Source: Halobacteriovorax sp. (GTDB lineage Bacteria; Bdellovibrionota; Bacteriovoracia; Bacteriovoracales; Bacteriovoracaceae). Taken from it: a DNA stretch of 64,000 bases. The position numbers and the translations under genes were made by a program. Positions 43,315 through 51,452 of this stretch are shown here, one piece after another (position 1 is the stretch's first letter; every line of letters starts with the position of its first letter). The DNA lies in NCBI GenBank assembly GCA_002720865.1, contig PBIO01000031.1:392484-456483 (forward strand), given 5' to 3'. The notes under the pieces were generated by a model that saw only the letters and a program-made list of their open reading frames with translations, ran no database searches and was not told the DNA's origin.

Positions 43315-43674
43315 ATGAGAATTGGTGCTATGGCCCTTTTAGGCGTCGTTGTATTCACAGTTTCATGCACATCGATTAGGTACCGATCAACCGGAGTCAT
43401 TGCTACAAGTTTTTCACCAAAGCCCATGCATGTTCACCAAACCAATGTAGAGGGAAGAAAAGAGTTCTATCTTTGGGGACTAGTTCCTAATGAACATACC
43501 GTAGAAATTGATAAAGAAATGTCCCGTGCCGGTTTAATAAGCGCGGCCAATATTACTATCGAAGAATATCAAACCTTAGGAGATAAGTTCGCCACATGGT
43601 TATCTCTAGGGCTTTATATACCCCGATCCTATAAGGTTCGTGGTTTTGGGATTAAGACTGATGATCGGCTTTAA
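43315..43674 (+). CDS. Small lipoprotein of unknown function
   Basis: A 119-residue protein with a lipoprotein signal: hydrophobic segment then FTVSC, acylated Cys18. The mature part contains FYLWGLVPNEHTVEID, LISAANITIEEY and FATWLSLGLYIPRSYKVRGFG. The pattern (WGLVP..., then a WLSLGLYIPRxYKV ending) resembles small outer-membrane lipoproteins with a transthyretin-like or Bor/YceK-like look, but I cannot name the family. Ribosome site AAGGA lies just before ATG. It overlaps the next lipoprotein gene by 14 bases, and both share a W/VP segment, so they probably act together at the outer membrane. Confidence 0.75.
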   Translation: MRIGAMALLGVVVFTVSCTSIRYRSTGVIATSFSPKPMHVHQTNVEGRKEFYLWGLVPNEHTVEIDKEMSRAGLISAANITIEEYQTLGDKFATWLSLGLYIPRSYKVRGFGIKTDDRL

Positions 43675-44005
43675 GAGCATAGTTCTTATTCTTATCTTTA
43701 TATGTAGTGGCTGCGCCCAACATATAAAGGTATCGCCCCGCAGGTGCTTGGCCCCTAAGGCGGCCTGGAGCCTTCGAACTGATGAAGATAAGTTTCGCTA
43801 TCGCCACCATATCCGAAGCAATAATGAATACACTTATATAAGGAAGATCTTTGATAAAAAGGGCATGGACTGCGCTTATCTAGATCATATCAATCTAACT
43901 CACAAGTATACCTGGAAAGACATTCTATGGAATCTTGTACCCTTTGCTGGACGCTCCACCCTAATCGTAGGTGGTAGCAGTTCGACCTTAGCACCAATAA
44001 AATAA
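43661..44005 (+). CDS. Small lipoprotein, partner of the preceding one
   Basis: A 114-residue lipoprotein: hydrophobic stretch SIVLILIFICSGC with lipobox Cys18. Later it reads KDILWNLVPFAGRSTLIVGG, which echoes the WGLVP of its neighbour. Three Cys in the mature part (with the acylated one) suggest a disulfide. I start at ATG 43661, giving a compact signal peptide; an ATG seven codons upstream would add residues before the basic N-region. Overlap with the preceding gene suggests one transcript. No known family. Confidence 0.7.
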   Translation: MIGFKSIVLILIFICSGCAQHIKVSPRRCLAPKAAWSLRTDEDKFRYRHHIRSNNEYTYIRKIFDKKGMDCAYLDHINLTHKYTWKDILWNLVPFAGRSTLIVGGSSSTLAPIK

Positions 44006-44045
44006 GATATCCGAAATGCAAGGAAGCGTTTCAATCATGGATGAT

Positions 44046-44075
44046 TTGGCCACGGATGGCCTTTTCTCTTCTTTT
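44046..44075 (+). terminator. Weak terminator-like hairpin
   Basis: GGCCA-cgga-TGGCC, followed by TTTTCTCTTCTTTTCTC, lies 45 bases after the second lipoprotein gene. The stem is short but GC-rich and the T/C-rich tail is compatible with termination. Confidence 0.4.
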
Positions 44076-44242
44076 CTCGTGGTAAATAGCGGATTTTCTT
44101 ACAAAGTGTAAGGTTCTTTACACCCGTGTAGCAATTACAGAGAGAGGGCAGATTTCATTGTATTTTTCCCTCAATAACGTATATTTTGCTGAAATCAAAA
44201 GTTTAAAAACTTATAAAACACTGTAATTACAAGGGGTTACCT

Positions 44243-45091
44243 ATGTTAAAGTCACTGTTAATCGCATCTACGCTATTAGGAAGCTTAGCTGCAAGCGCAA
44301 ATACTGTTGAAGTTGCGATCGATCTTTATTCAAAAAGAGGTGAAGACACTCAAAATGCTAAAAAAGCTGCTGATATCTATACAGCTCTAGCGGCCGACGC
44401 TGCTGACACTGTTAAAAAAGCAGAATTACTAGTTTCTAAATCAGAAGCTCTATATTATTTCGGCGTTCGTCAGAAGTCTGACTCTGCCAAATTAAAAGTT
44501 TTTAATGAAGGACTTGAAGCAGGTTTAGAAGCTTCAAAAATGCTTAAAGGTGATGAGTCAAATAAAAGCCTTAGAGCAAGAGCTCTTTATTTTTACGGAT
44601 CTAATATCGGTAAATGGGGACTTGCTAAAGGTGGAACAGAGCCACTTAAACTTTTTAAATCAGTACTTAAGCCAAAAATGGGTGAATTAATTAGCCTTGA
44701 TGAGTCTGTAGAAGAGTACGGAGTTTATAGAATTCTTGGTCTTGCTTATGTAAAAGTTCCTGGGCTTCTAGGTGGCGATAAGAAAAAAGGTCTAGAAATG
44801 ATCCGTAGAGGATTTGAAAATACTGTTGTCGAAACTGATGACTTTACTGTTTCTTCTAACTCAACAACAACTCAGTATATGCTTTTTGCTCTTATGAAGA
44901 ACAAAGAGAAAAGTGAATTCTGTTCACTAGCTGATGAATTTTATGCATTCGCTGAATCAGAAAGAGAAGTTCAGGATGAAATCAATCCTAAGCTAATCCC
45001 TGAAACTCAGGCTGAAATAGAAGCTTTTCTTGAGCCAAAAGAAGATACGAATCAAGAAGAGATTGTTAAGTACTACGACAAGAAGTGCTAA
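44243..45091 (+). CDS. Secreted helical-repeat protein
   Basis: A 282-residue protein with a signal peptide (LLIASTLLGSLAASA, cleavage near 19). The mature part is alpha-helical with repeated Ala/Leu/Tyr-rich helices (KKAADIYTALAADAADTVKK, SLRARALYFYGSNIGKW), looking like tetratricopeptide-type repeats. It includes YRILGLAYVKVPGLLGGDKKKGLEMI, a stretch common to TPR-type periplasmic proteins, and one late Cys pair (FCSLAD and the C-terminal Cys). No named family. It has its own upstream region (237 bases) with a hairpin GTGTAAggttctTTACAC near 44106-44123 and ribosome site AAGGGG. Co-expression with the barrel gene downstream is possible but two hairpins intervene. Confidence 0.72.
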   Translation: MLKSLLIASTLLGSLAASANTVEVAIDLYSKRGEDTQNAKKAADIYTALAADAADTVKKAELLVSKSEALYYFGVRQKSDSAKLKVFNEGLEAGLEASKMLKGDESNKSLRARALYFYGSNIGKWGLAKGGTEPLKLFKSVLKPKMGELISLDESVEEYGVYRILGLAYVKVPGLLGGDKKKGLEMIRRGFENTVVETDDFTVSSNSTTTQYMLFALMKNKEKSEFCSLADEFYAFAESEREVQDEINPKLIPETQAEIEAFLEPKEDTNQEEIVKYYDKKC

Positions 45092-45101
45092 TTTAGAATA
45101 C

Positions 45102-45154
45102 TCAGCAGAACGGGAAGTTCTGCTGATGCTCTCACAACGTGGGGACGATGTGAG
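45102..45154 (+). repeat. Two consecutive perfect hairpins between secreted-protein genes
   Basis: Hairpin 1: TCAGCAGAAC (45102-45111), loop GGGAA, GTTCTGCTGA (45117-45126), ten pairs. Hairpin 2: CTCACA-a-CGT (45131-45140), loop GGGG, ACG-a-TGTGAG (45145-45154). Neither has a T run, so this is not a standard terminator. It may stabilise the upstream mRNA end, set relative expression of the two genes, or be a small RNA. Confidence 0.6.
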
Positions 45155-45222
45155 CGGGAAAGAGAGTCAATAACAAAATAAAACAAACCTCTATGGAATA
45201 TAGGGGAACTTTTTAGGAGTTA

Positions 45223-46473
45223 ATGATGAACAAAAAGCTCGCCGCCATAACGGCCTTACTTATGAGCACAACTACATTTGCTGGAGGACTCGGACAGCCG
45301 ATTTCACTACCTTCAGCAAAGGTCCTTCCAAAAGGTGTTAGAAATTTCACTTATAAAGGGATCATCACAAACCCAGAGTCAAAGTTCGACGCCAACGGGA
45401 ATAAAGTAGTTCTTGCTGATCCACTCATGAAACAAATTACTTTTGGAGATATGATCAAAGGACAATACGATCCAGTTGATAAAGGTTCTCTAGAGCAAAA
45501 AATGATGGCCATTGGAGCTAACGAAGACACTGTAATGGGTGAAACAGTTGGCCAGGTAAATATGTCAGTTCAGGCTAATGTTCCAATTTTCGCCATTGGT
45601 ATCAATAAGAAGCATACTCTTGCTGTAGCAGTTCCGGTAACTCGTTACCAAACAAATGTTGCAACAGGTGTTAGACATACAAACCCTGAAAAGATCGATG
45701 CTCTAAGACAAGAACTAGCAAACGGTGGAACTGCTCTTAAAGAAGAAGAGTTCAACGAAAAATTCGGTGATCCGATCAATGCTAAGCTTAGCGAGTACAA
45801 TTACGAAAAACTTGAAGATGAAAACAATACTAAACTAGGTGATATCAAACTTGTTTCTAAGTATAAGGCATACGAAGGTAACAAGTCAGCTTTCACACTA
45901 GTTTCAGCTCTTACTCTTCCTACTGGTAAAGAGGCCAATGTTGATAAAGTTATCGATATTGGAGGCGGAGACGGTCAGCTTGACCTTGAGCTTGGTGTTG
46001 CTCATGATTTCTATGCAACTAAACATTTTACTTTTTCAGTAGCTGCCGGTCATACAATTCAGTTTGCTGATACTGCCGCTAAAAGAGTACCTTTTACAAA
46101 CACTTCATCACTTTCTCCAGATGTAGACAGAAGTACATTTAGAGACCTAGGTGATATTTCTAAGGCCGAGATTGGAGCTGCATGGAATTACCATGGAATC
46201 AATATCGGTGCTGGATATGCCCTTCAGTACAAGCAAGGGGATGAGTATTCAGGTGATCAATTTTCATCTGCTAGATACGACCTCCTTGAAAGAGAAACTG
46301 TTCAAAATATGCAGTCTCTTCAAGTAAATGCTGGATACGATACGATTAGTCTTTTTAGAGCAGGGAAATTCTTTGCTCCAATGAAGATCAGTGTTGGTCA
46401 TAGCCGTGTACTAAGTGGGAAAAACGTAGTTTCATCACCGATGACAACTATCGATTTTTCAATGTTCTTCTAA
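45223..46473 (+). CDS. Outer-membrane beta-barrel protein
   Basis: A 416-residue protein with signal peptide (ITALLMSTTTFA) and a C-terminal FSMFF, the aromatic ending recognised by the barrel-assembly machine. Alternating hydrophobic strands such as HTLAVAVPVTRYQ, SAFTLVSALTLPTGKE, HFTFSVAAGHTIQFA and INIGAGYALQYKQ support a beta-barrel. The early segment LPKGVRNFTYKGIIT plus the LPTGKE strand resembles the transporter-like barrels annotated as MetA-pathway or putative outer-membrane proteins. Likely cargo unknown. ATG follows TTAGGAG. The lipoprotein gene starts 29 bases after the stop, so the pair probably forms an operon. Confidence 0.82.
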   Translation: MMNKKLAAITALLMSTTTFAGGLGQPISLPSAKVLPKGVRNFTYKGIITNPESKFDANGNKVVLADPLMKQITFGDMIKGQYDPVDKGSLEQKMMAIGANEDTVMGETVGQVNMSVQANVPIFAIGINKKHTLAVAVPVTRYQTNVATGVRHTNPEKIDALRQELANGGTALKEEEFNEKFGDPINAKLSEYNYEKLEDENNTKLGDIKLVSKYKAYEGNKSAFTLVSALTLPTGKEANVDKVIDIGGGDGQLDLELGVAHDFYATKHFTFSVAAGHTIQFADTAAKRVPFTNTSSLSPDVDRSTFRDLGDISKAEIGAAWNYHGINIGAGYALQYKQGDEYSGDQFSSARYDLLERETVQNMQSLQVNAGYDTISLFRAGKFFAPMKISVGHSRVLSGKNVVSSPMTTIDFSMFF

Positions 46474-46502
46474 TTAGATTTAAAGTTTAAAAGGAAATAG
46501 AG

Positions 46503-47642
46503 ATGAAAAAGCAAATTTTAACATTAACAACCACTCTGGCCATAGGTGCTTTAGTTGGCTGCGGTGGACCTAAGGCGGATCAGATTGATGTAGCTTCACA
46601 GATTCACGCTCCAAGCACTGTTAGCCAGTTTCAATCAAATAAAAATTTTGACTCTACCGTAGCAGACGCCACGATTATTACTTTTCCGCAAGGAAAGGAT
46701 CTTGAAGGCTACGAATATGCCTACAATGAAGTTGCTTTTAAGACTGTTATGTCCAGGCTTCAGTACGGCGATCAATTACCACTAGAGTATAATAAAGATG
46801 CTTCGAGCGCAGATAAGATTGCTCAGGTTTCAACAGCAATTCTAAGTTTAGGTAAGCTTAAGGATATGTCTTATGAAAAACTGAAGCAGGCCCAATTTGG
46901 TGTAAAGGCCACTCAGGCGAAAGTTGCGCCAATGATCGATCAGGTTCTAAAAAACTTCCCTTGTTATAAGCTTAATGACGACAAAAGAGCTTGTAAGCTT
47001 GAGGCCGATGAGACAACTTCTGATAAGCCAAAATATCCTAAAAAATGTAGTGAGCTTAAAAGAAATAAGAAGAAATTTAAGGACCACTTAACTGAAGAGC
47101 AAGATAAGGCCTATTCTCAAGGGATTGCCCAGTGTTCAGCTCTTCAAGCTAAAGTTACTGAGATTCAAGACCTAGAAGAGAAGGTTAAGACTATCAGACA
47201 GATGGGACGTGATATTGGTGTCGCCCTTGTTGAGGATTACTCAGCTCATGCAAAATTTAGAGGTCTCGTTGTTGTAAACTCAAAAGAAAAAGAAGAAGGA
47301 GACTTTACTTCAAAGATCGTCTTTAACGAGTCTAAAACTAAGGTTGAAACTCTTTCACTAGGAATCAATTTTGGAAACGGCTATAGAGAATTCTCAATCG
47401 AAAATGGTGGAATTTCTAATGTTAGCTACGGTCAAACAAAGTATGGAACGACCTTCTTAAAGTTAAGAATCAATGGCGATTATAGAATTGATGCTGAACT
47501 AACAGTTAGTTCAAGAACAATCGTACTTCACTCTTCAGGAGCGACTTATACTGAAGTTCGCTTAAAAGGATCTACTGAGAATCACTTCCCTGATGGGACA
47601 GTTAGAAAAGGCGTAATGTCTCTACAGATTGATACTCTTTAA
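46503..47642 (+). CDS. Lipoprotein of unknown function
   Basis: A 379-residue lipoprotein: signal ending in ALVGC (Cys20) followed by GGP. The middle is helical and lysine-rich with a few Cys (FPCYKL, RACKL, KKCSEL, AQCSAL), and the C-terminal third is beta-rich (GLVVVNSKEKEEGDFTSKIV, FGNGYREFSIENG, TFLKLRINGDYRID). Downstream of a barrel gene by 29 bases, it may be the periplasmic or outer-leaflet partner of that barrel. Ribosome site AAAGGAAA. No named family recognised. A strong bidirectional terminator follows. Confidence 0.75.
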   Translation: MKKQILTLTTTLAIGALVGCGGPKADQIDVASQIHAPSTVSQFQSNKNFDSTVADATIITFPQGKDLEGYEYAYNEVAFKTVMSRLQYGDQLPLEYNKDASSADKIAQVSTAILSLGKLKDMSYEKLKQAQFGVKATQAKVAPMIDQVLKNFPCYKLNDDKRACKLEADETTSDKPKYPKKCSELKRNKKKFKDHLTEEQDKAYSQGIAQCSALQAKVTEIQDLEEKVKTIRQMGRDIGVALVEDYSAHAKFRGLVVVNSKEKEEGDFTSKIVFNESKTKVETLSLGINFGNGYREFSIENGGISNVSYGQTKYGTTFLKLRINGDYRIDAELTVSSRTIVLHSSGATYTEVRLKGSTENHFPDGTVRKGVMSLQIDTL

Positions 47643-47685
47643 AAAATAGTTATTTTTGTCAGGAAGACAATGTTCATCATAACTC

Positions 47686-47716
47686 AAAAAGCCTCACTTA
47701 ACCGTGGGGCTTTTTT
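47686..47716. terminator. Bidirectional intrinsic terminator
   Basis: AAAAAGCC-T-CAC (47686-47697) pairs with GTG-G-GGCTTTTTT (47704-47716), one T:G wobble, loop TTAACC. T runs are present in both directions, so it ends both the lipoprotein gene (rightward) and the helicase gene (leftward). Confidence 0.9.
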
Positions 47717-49748
47717 ATTCTAAACCATCAATTAAATTATTAAAGAAGCTGGATTTGTAGTTTTTCTCTTCTTCTTCCGTTAGGTGACCGAAGGTGGTGC
47801 GGTCTTGTTCAGTGAAGTGATTACTAAGCTCGTTTAGAAAACGGCTTTTATGGCGGGCGGTTTTTCGGCCGTAGAGCTTTCTTTCTTTACAGTAAGTCAT
47901 GACCAATTTTTGCTGGGCCCTAGTGATTCCCACGTAGGCCAGCCGTCTTTCCTCTCCGATATCTTCGCCTAGTTGCAGGACACGCTTATGGGGGAGGGTT
48001 TCTTCTTCCATGCCAACTAAGAAGACCGTATCGAACTCTAATCCTTTAGAGGAGTGAAGGGTCATCATGGTGACTTCATTTTTTCGAACATCATCATCTT
48101 CGTCTTCATCTTGGTCGTCTTGAGAGTCCTGAAGAAGAAGCTTTTCAACAAAGTTTTTAAGGGTAGCATGGGCCTGATTGTATTTAACAAATCTTTCAGC
48201 GGATTCCACGAACATCATGACATCGTTTTTTCTTCTATCGACCTGCTTTATGGAGTCGTAGCATTTTTCTACGAACTTAAGATAATTGATTTCTTCGATG
48301 AGAGAACTAAGGGCCTCTGGAAGAGTATGATGCCTAAATTTTTCTTGAAAGGTTCGTATGATCTTTGTGAACTTTACAATATGATCGGCTCTTCTTGGAT
48401 CTAGAGCTGGATCAAGCTCTAGAGCGTCAAAAAGACTAATCTCTTTTTCATCGGAAAGAGCAAGATACTTTTCTAAGGTAACATTTCCGATCCCTCGGTG
48501 AGGAATATTGAGGATTCTTCTAAGTGCGATTTGATCTTTAGGGTTTAGGATAACTGAAAGATAAGCAATTAGATCTTTAACTTCTTTTTTCTCATAAAAT
48601 TTTTGTCCCCCTAGAATGGTATAGGGAACCTGGCTTAGTCTTAATTGATCTTCTATGGGCTGGGCCTGGGTATTACTTCGGTAGAGGATGGCCATATCTC
48701 CGAGGTGGCCGCCATTTCCTTGGTGCTGAACAATTTCGTCAACGACTACTTGGGCCTCATGGTCCGTATCGGCCGTTAACCAAAGGAGGGGATTTACATC
48801 ACTTTGCATTTTTGACCAAAGAGACTTTTCTCTTCTGTTCTTATTTTCTTGGATAACTTTATTTGCTAGATCAAGAATAGGCATGGTTGAGCGGTAATTT
48901 TCTTCTAATTTTACTACCTTTGCCCCAGGAAAGTTTTTTTCAAACTCTAAAATATTTGTAACATCCGCCCCTCTAAAAGCGTAAATGGCCTGATCGTCAT
49001 CGCCTACCACGCAGAGGTTATTATGAGTTTTAGTTAGCCCCATTATAAGTTCAAACTGTAAGGGGTTGGTGTCTTGATACTCATCCACCATGACGTATTG
49101 AAATTTTTCACTGTACTTGGTGGTGACCTCAGGAAATTCTCTAAAGAGTCTAACCACGAGATTTAAAATATCATCAAAATCTATGGCATTATAAAACTTT
49201 AGTTTGTCTTGATAAAAGCGGTAAACATAATCCACCATCAAATCATAGGGGTCGTCTTCGTCAAAATACGGAGAGTCCGTAAACTCTTCTGACATGATTC
49301 CCTTGTTCTTTAAAAAACCAATTTTTGAAAGAATCTGTTTTTTATCAAAAGTTTTTTCAGTTTTGATAGACTTTAAGGCTTCTCTTACGATGCCCATTTG
49401 ATCGGAAGTATCGTAGATAGAAAAATTTTTATGATAACCAAGAAGGTGAATTTCTTCTTTTAGGATTTTGACGCCTAGGCTATGAAAGGTGGCCAAGGTT
49501 AGACCCCTGGCCTTTTTCTTACCAAGAAGACTTATGACCCTTTCCTTCATTTCTTTTGAAGCTTTATTGGTAAAGCTAACCCCTAAAATAGATTTTGGGT
49601 TCATATTTAAGTTATAAACCATATGAGCAATGCGGTAGGTAATGGTTCTTGTTTTACCAGAGCCTGCCCCGGCCAGGATAAGGACTGGTCCATCTACAGT
49701 ACTAGCTGCTTCACGCTGTGGGTCATTGAGGCCTGATAAAGAAATCAC
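47715..49748 (-). CDS. Rep/UvrD-family ATP-dependent DNA helicase
   Basis: Superfamily 1A 3'-5' DNA helicase of 677 residues. Motifs in order: I AGAGSGKT (26-33), Ia SFTNKASKEMKERV, TFHSLG (Ic), II DEYQDTN, III VGDDDQAIYAFRGA, IV LEENYRS, V MTLHSSKGLEFDTVFLVGMEEETLPH and VI AYVGITRAQQKL. The ATFHSLGVKIL and LLGYHKNFSIYDTSDQ stretches resemble Rep more than UvrD or PcrA. The acidic run DDQDEDEDDDVRKNE in the 2B region is slightly unusual. Role: removing obstacles at replication forks or repair. Start is GTG at 49748, right at the family's usual N-terminus; no ribosome site is visible upstream. Confidence 0.95.
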   Translation of the reverse strand: MISLSGLNDPQREAASTVDGPVLILAGAGSGKTRTITYRIAHMVYNLNMNPKSILGVSFTNKASKEMKERVISLLGKKKARGLTLATFHSLGVKILKEEIHLLGYHKNFSIYDTSDQMGIVREALKSIKTEKTFDKKQILSKIGFLKNKGIMSEEFTDSPYFDEDDPYDLMVDYVYRFYQDKLKFYNAIDFDDILNLVVRLFREFPEVTTKYSEKFQYVMVDEYQDTNPLQFELIMGLTKTHNNLCVVGDDDQAIYAFRGADVTNILEFEKNFPGAKVVKLEENYRSTMPILDLANKVIQENKNRREKSLWSKMQSDVNPLLWLTADTDHEAQVVVDEIVQHQGNGGHLGDMAILYRSNTQAQPIEDQLRLSQVPYTILGGQKFYEKKEVKDLIAYLSVILNPKDQIALRRILNIPHRGIGNVTLEKYLALSDEKEISLFDALELDPALDPRRADHIVKFTKIIRTFQEKFRHHTLPEALSSLIEEINYLKFVEKCYDSIKQVDRRKNDVMMFVESAERFVKYNQAHATLKNFVEKLLLQDSQDDQDEDEDDDVRKNEVTMMTLHSSKGLEFDTVFLVGMEEETLPHKRVLQLGEDIGEERRLAYVGITRAQQKLVMTYCKERKLYGRKTARHKSRFLNELSNHFTEQDRTTFGHLTEEEEKNYKSSFFNNLIDGLE

Positions 49749-49759
49749 ATAGGATTATT

Positions 49760-49823
49760 ACCATTTTGGAAAATGACTGTAACCAACCTATATTTGAGGG
49801 CTGCGTTAAGCTCCCAAAATGGT
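49760..49823. promoter_or_regulatory. Long-spaced inverted repeat in the helicase/fumarase promoter
   Basis: ACCATTTTGG (49760-49769) is repeated inverted as CCAAAATGGT (49814-49823), 44 bases apart, in the 120-base gap between divergent genes. The right arm sits just upstream of TATAAT (49835-49840), the probable -10 of the fumarase operon; the left arm adjoins the AATAAT-like sequence just before the helicase start. This layout would suit a dimeric regulator controlling both directions by looping. Confidence 0.45.
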
Positions 49824-49868
49824 GAGTAAATTGTTATAATCCTGCCATTCAAATTTCCGGAGAACTCC

Positions 49869-50876
49869 ATGGCCAAGAAGAAAAAAGCGACGAAAAAGAA
49901 GGTCGCTAAAAAGAAAGTAACCAAGAAGAAAGTAGCGAAGACTACCAAGAAGAAAGCTACTAAGAAAAAAGCCACCAAGAAAAAAGCTACTAAGAAAAAA
50001 GATGGTCTTTTTGACTCTCTTTTAGAGCTTATTAGACAAACCTCTACTGTTCTTCCAGATGATATTCAAAAAGTTGTGCTTGAGGCCCTTCATAGAGAAG
50101 AGAAAAACACGACGGCTGAATATGCCATGAATATTATAAAGGCCAATATTGAATTAGCTGAAAAGAAATCTCAACCGATTTGCCAAGATACAGGAACCAT
50201 ACTTTTTTATGTGAATCATCCTGAAGGTTTTAAGCAAAATGAATTTACTAAAGTTGTTCATAAAGCTGTAAAAAAAGCCACGGCACTTGGCTATTTAAGA
50301 CAAAACTCTGTTGACTCTCTTACAGGTAAAAATGAATGCATGAATGTGGGACCTGGGCATCCGGATATCCATTTCCATGAACATAAGAAAAAACATATTG
50401 AAGTAAAGCTTATGTTAAAAGGGGGCGGCTGTGAGAATGTGGGGGCTCAATATAAATTACCTGATGTTGGCCTTGATGCGGGAAGAGATTTAGATGGTGT
50501 TAGAAAAGTTATTTTAGATGCCGTCGTAAAAGCTCAAGGTAAGGGCTGCGGACCTGGAGTTCTAGGTGTGGCCATTGGCGGCGATCGCGGCGCTGGTTAT
50601 GTTAAGTCTAAGGAAATGCTTTTAAGGAAATTAGATGATACCAACTCTCATCCGGATTTAAAAAAATTAGAAGAGAATATTGTAGAAACATCAAACAAGT
50701 TTGGTATTGGACCTATGGGCTTTGGAGGTAAGACAACCTTGCTTGGCTGCAAGGTCGGTGTTTTAAACCGTTTGCCGGCCAGTTTTTTTGTTTCAATCAG
50801 CTATATGTGCTGGGCCTATCGTAGACAGGGAATTACTCTCGGGAATAATAATATTATTAAAAAGTGGTTATATTAG
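49869..50876 (+). CDS. Class I fumarase alpha subunit with histone-like N-terminal tail
   Basis: Fumarate hydratase (two-subunit class I, oxygen-sensitive 4Fe-4S), alpha subunit, 335 residues. The enzyme interconverts fumarate and malate. Cluster cysteines: Cys105 (QPICQDTG), Cys188 (GGGCENVG) and Cys227 (GKGCGPG). Related tartrate dehydratase alpha subunits are alternatives, but a fumarase fits the neighbours. Residues 2-45 are an added tail of Lys, Ala, Thr and Val in repeats such as ATKKK, like histone H1 or bacterial Hc1-type tails; normal alpha subunits begin near residue 46. The tail is in frame after the only plausible start, ATG 49869 (GGAG eight bases upstream). Its repeats are near-identical 15-base units in DNA. 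Confidence 0.92.
   Translation: MAKKKKATKKKVAKKKVTKKKVAKTTKKKATKKKATKKKATKKKDGLFDSLLELIRQTSTVLPDDIQKVVLEALHREEKNTTAEYAMNIIKANIELAEKKSQPICQDTGTILFYVNHPEGFKQNEFTKVVHKAVKKATALGYLRQNSVDSLTGKNECMNVGPGHPDIHFHEHKKKHIEVKLMLKGGGCENVGAQYKLPDVGLDAGRDLDGVRKVILDAVVKAQGKGCGPGVLGVAIGGDRGAGYVKSKEMLLRKLDDTNSHPDLKKLEENIVETSNKFGIGPMGFGGKTTLLGCKVGVLNRLPASFFVSISYMCWAYRRQGITLGNNNIIKKWLY
49932..50002 (+). repeat. 15-base tandem repeats encoding the Lys-rich tail
   Basis: Units of the form GCTACTAAGAAAAAA / GCCACCAAGAAAAAA are repeated in tandem inside the fumarase alpha gene. Third-position changes between units keep the amino-acid pattern ATKKK, suggesting selection on the protein rather than recent slippage alone. 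Confidence 0.7.
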
Positions 50877-50885
50877 GAGTCATCT

Positions 50886-51452
50886 ATGAAAAAAATTAAT
50901 TACCCCTTTAAAAGGGAAGAGATTAGAGATTTAAGAGTAGGTGATATGGTTCTTATTTCCGGGAAAATGTACACGGGAAGAGATGCCGTCCATAAAAGGC
51001 TTCATGAAGGAACTAAACCACCGATAGATTTAAATGAGCAGATTATTTATCACTGTGGACCGGTGGTTCTAAAAGATAAAAAAGGTAAATATGAAGTTAA
51101 GGCCGCTGGACCTACCACTAGTATTCGTGAAGAACCTTATCAATGGGAGGTTATGCGCGACTATGGAATAGTGGGGGTTATTGGAAAGGGCGGCATGGGA
51201 CCTAAAACTCTTGAAGGTTGCCAAAAGTATGGCTGCGTATATTTTCATGCCATTGGCGGAGCAGCTCAAGTTTTAGCGGAAAAAATTAAATCCGTAGATA
51301 ATGTTTACTGGGAAGACCTTGGTTCTCCCGAGGCTATTTGGGAGCTTACTGTTGAGGATTTTCCCGTTGTGGTGACAATGGACTCCCATGGAGGTTCTCT
51401 TCACGCAAAGGTACAAGAAAGTAGCGAAAATATTTTTAAGGAAAATTTATAA
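50886..51452 (+). CDS. Class I fumarase beta subunit
   Basis: A 188-residue beta subunit of two-subunit class I fumarase. Seen: LRVGDMVLISGKMYTGRDAVHKRL at the N-terminal side, YHCGPV, the conserved GKGGMGPKTLEG loop and YFHAIGGAAQVLAEKIK, ending with an EDLGSPEAIWELTVEDFP segment typical of the family. It completes the active site with the alpha subunit. ATG nine bases after the alpha stop, with TAGGAG overlapping that stop, shows coupling. The acetoacetyl-CoA synthetase gene follows immediately (stop then ATG, no gap). Confidence 0.95.
   Translation: MKKINYPFKREEIRDLRVGDMVLISGKMYTGRDAVHKRLHEGTKPPIDLNEQIIYHCGPVVLKDKKGKYEVKAAGPTTSIREEPYQWEVMRDYGIVGVIGKGGMGPKTLEGCQKYGCVYFHAIGGAAQVLAEKIKSVDNVYWEDLGSPEAIWELTVEDFPVVVTMDSHGGSLHAKVQESSENIFKENL

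Noticed and set aside
44016..44111. A 31-codon ATG frame upstream of the secreted helical-repeat gene
   Set aside because: No ribosome site, overlaps the likely terminator hairpin, and no recognisable product.
49745..49978. Hydrophobic frame opposite the fumarase tail
   Set aside because: It is the antisense reading of Lys-rich repeats (AAG/AAA read as CTT/TTT, giving Leu/Phe), a compositional artefact.
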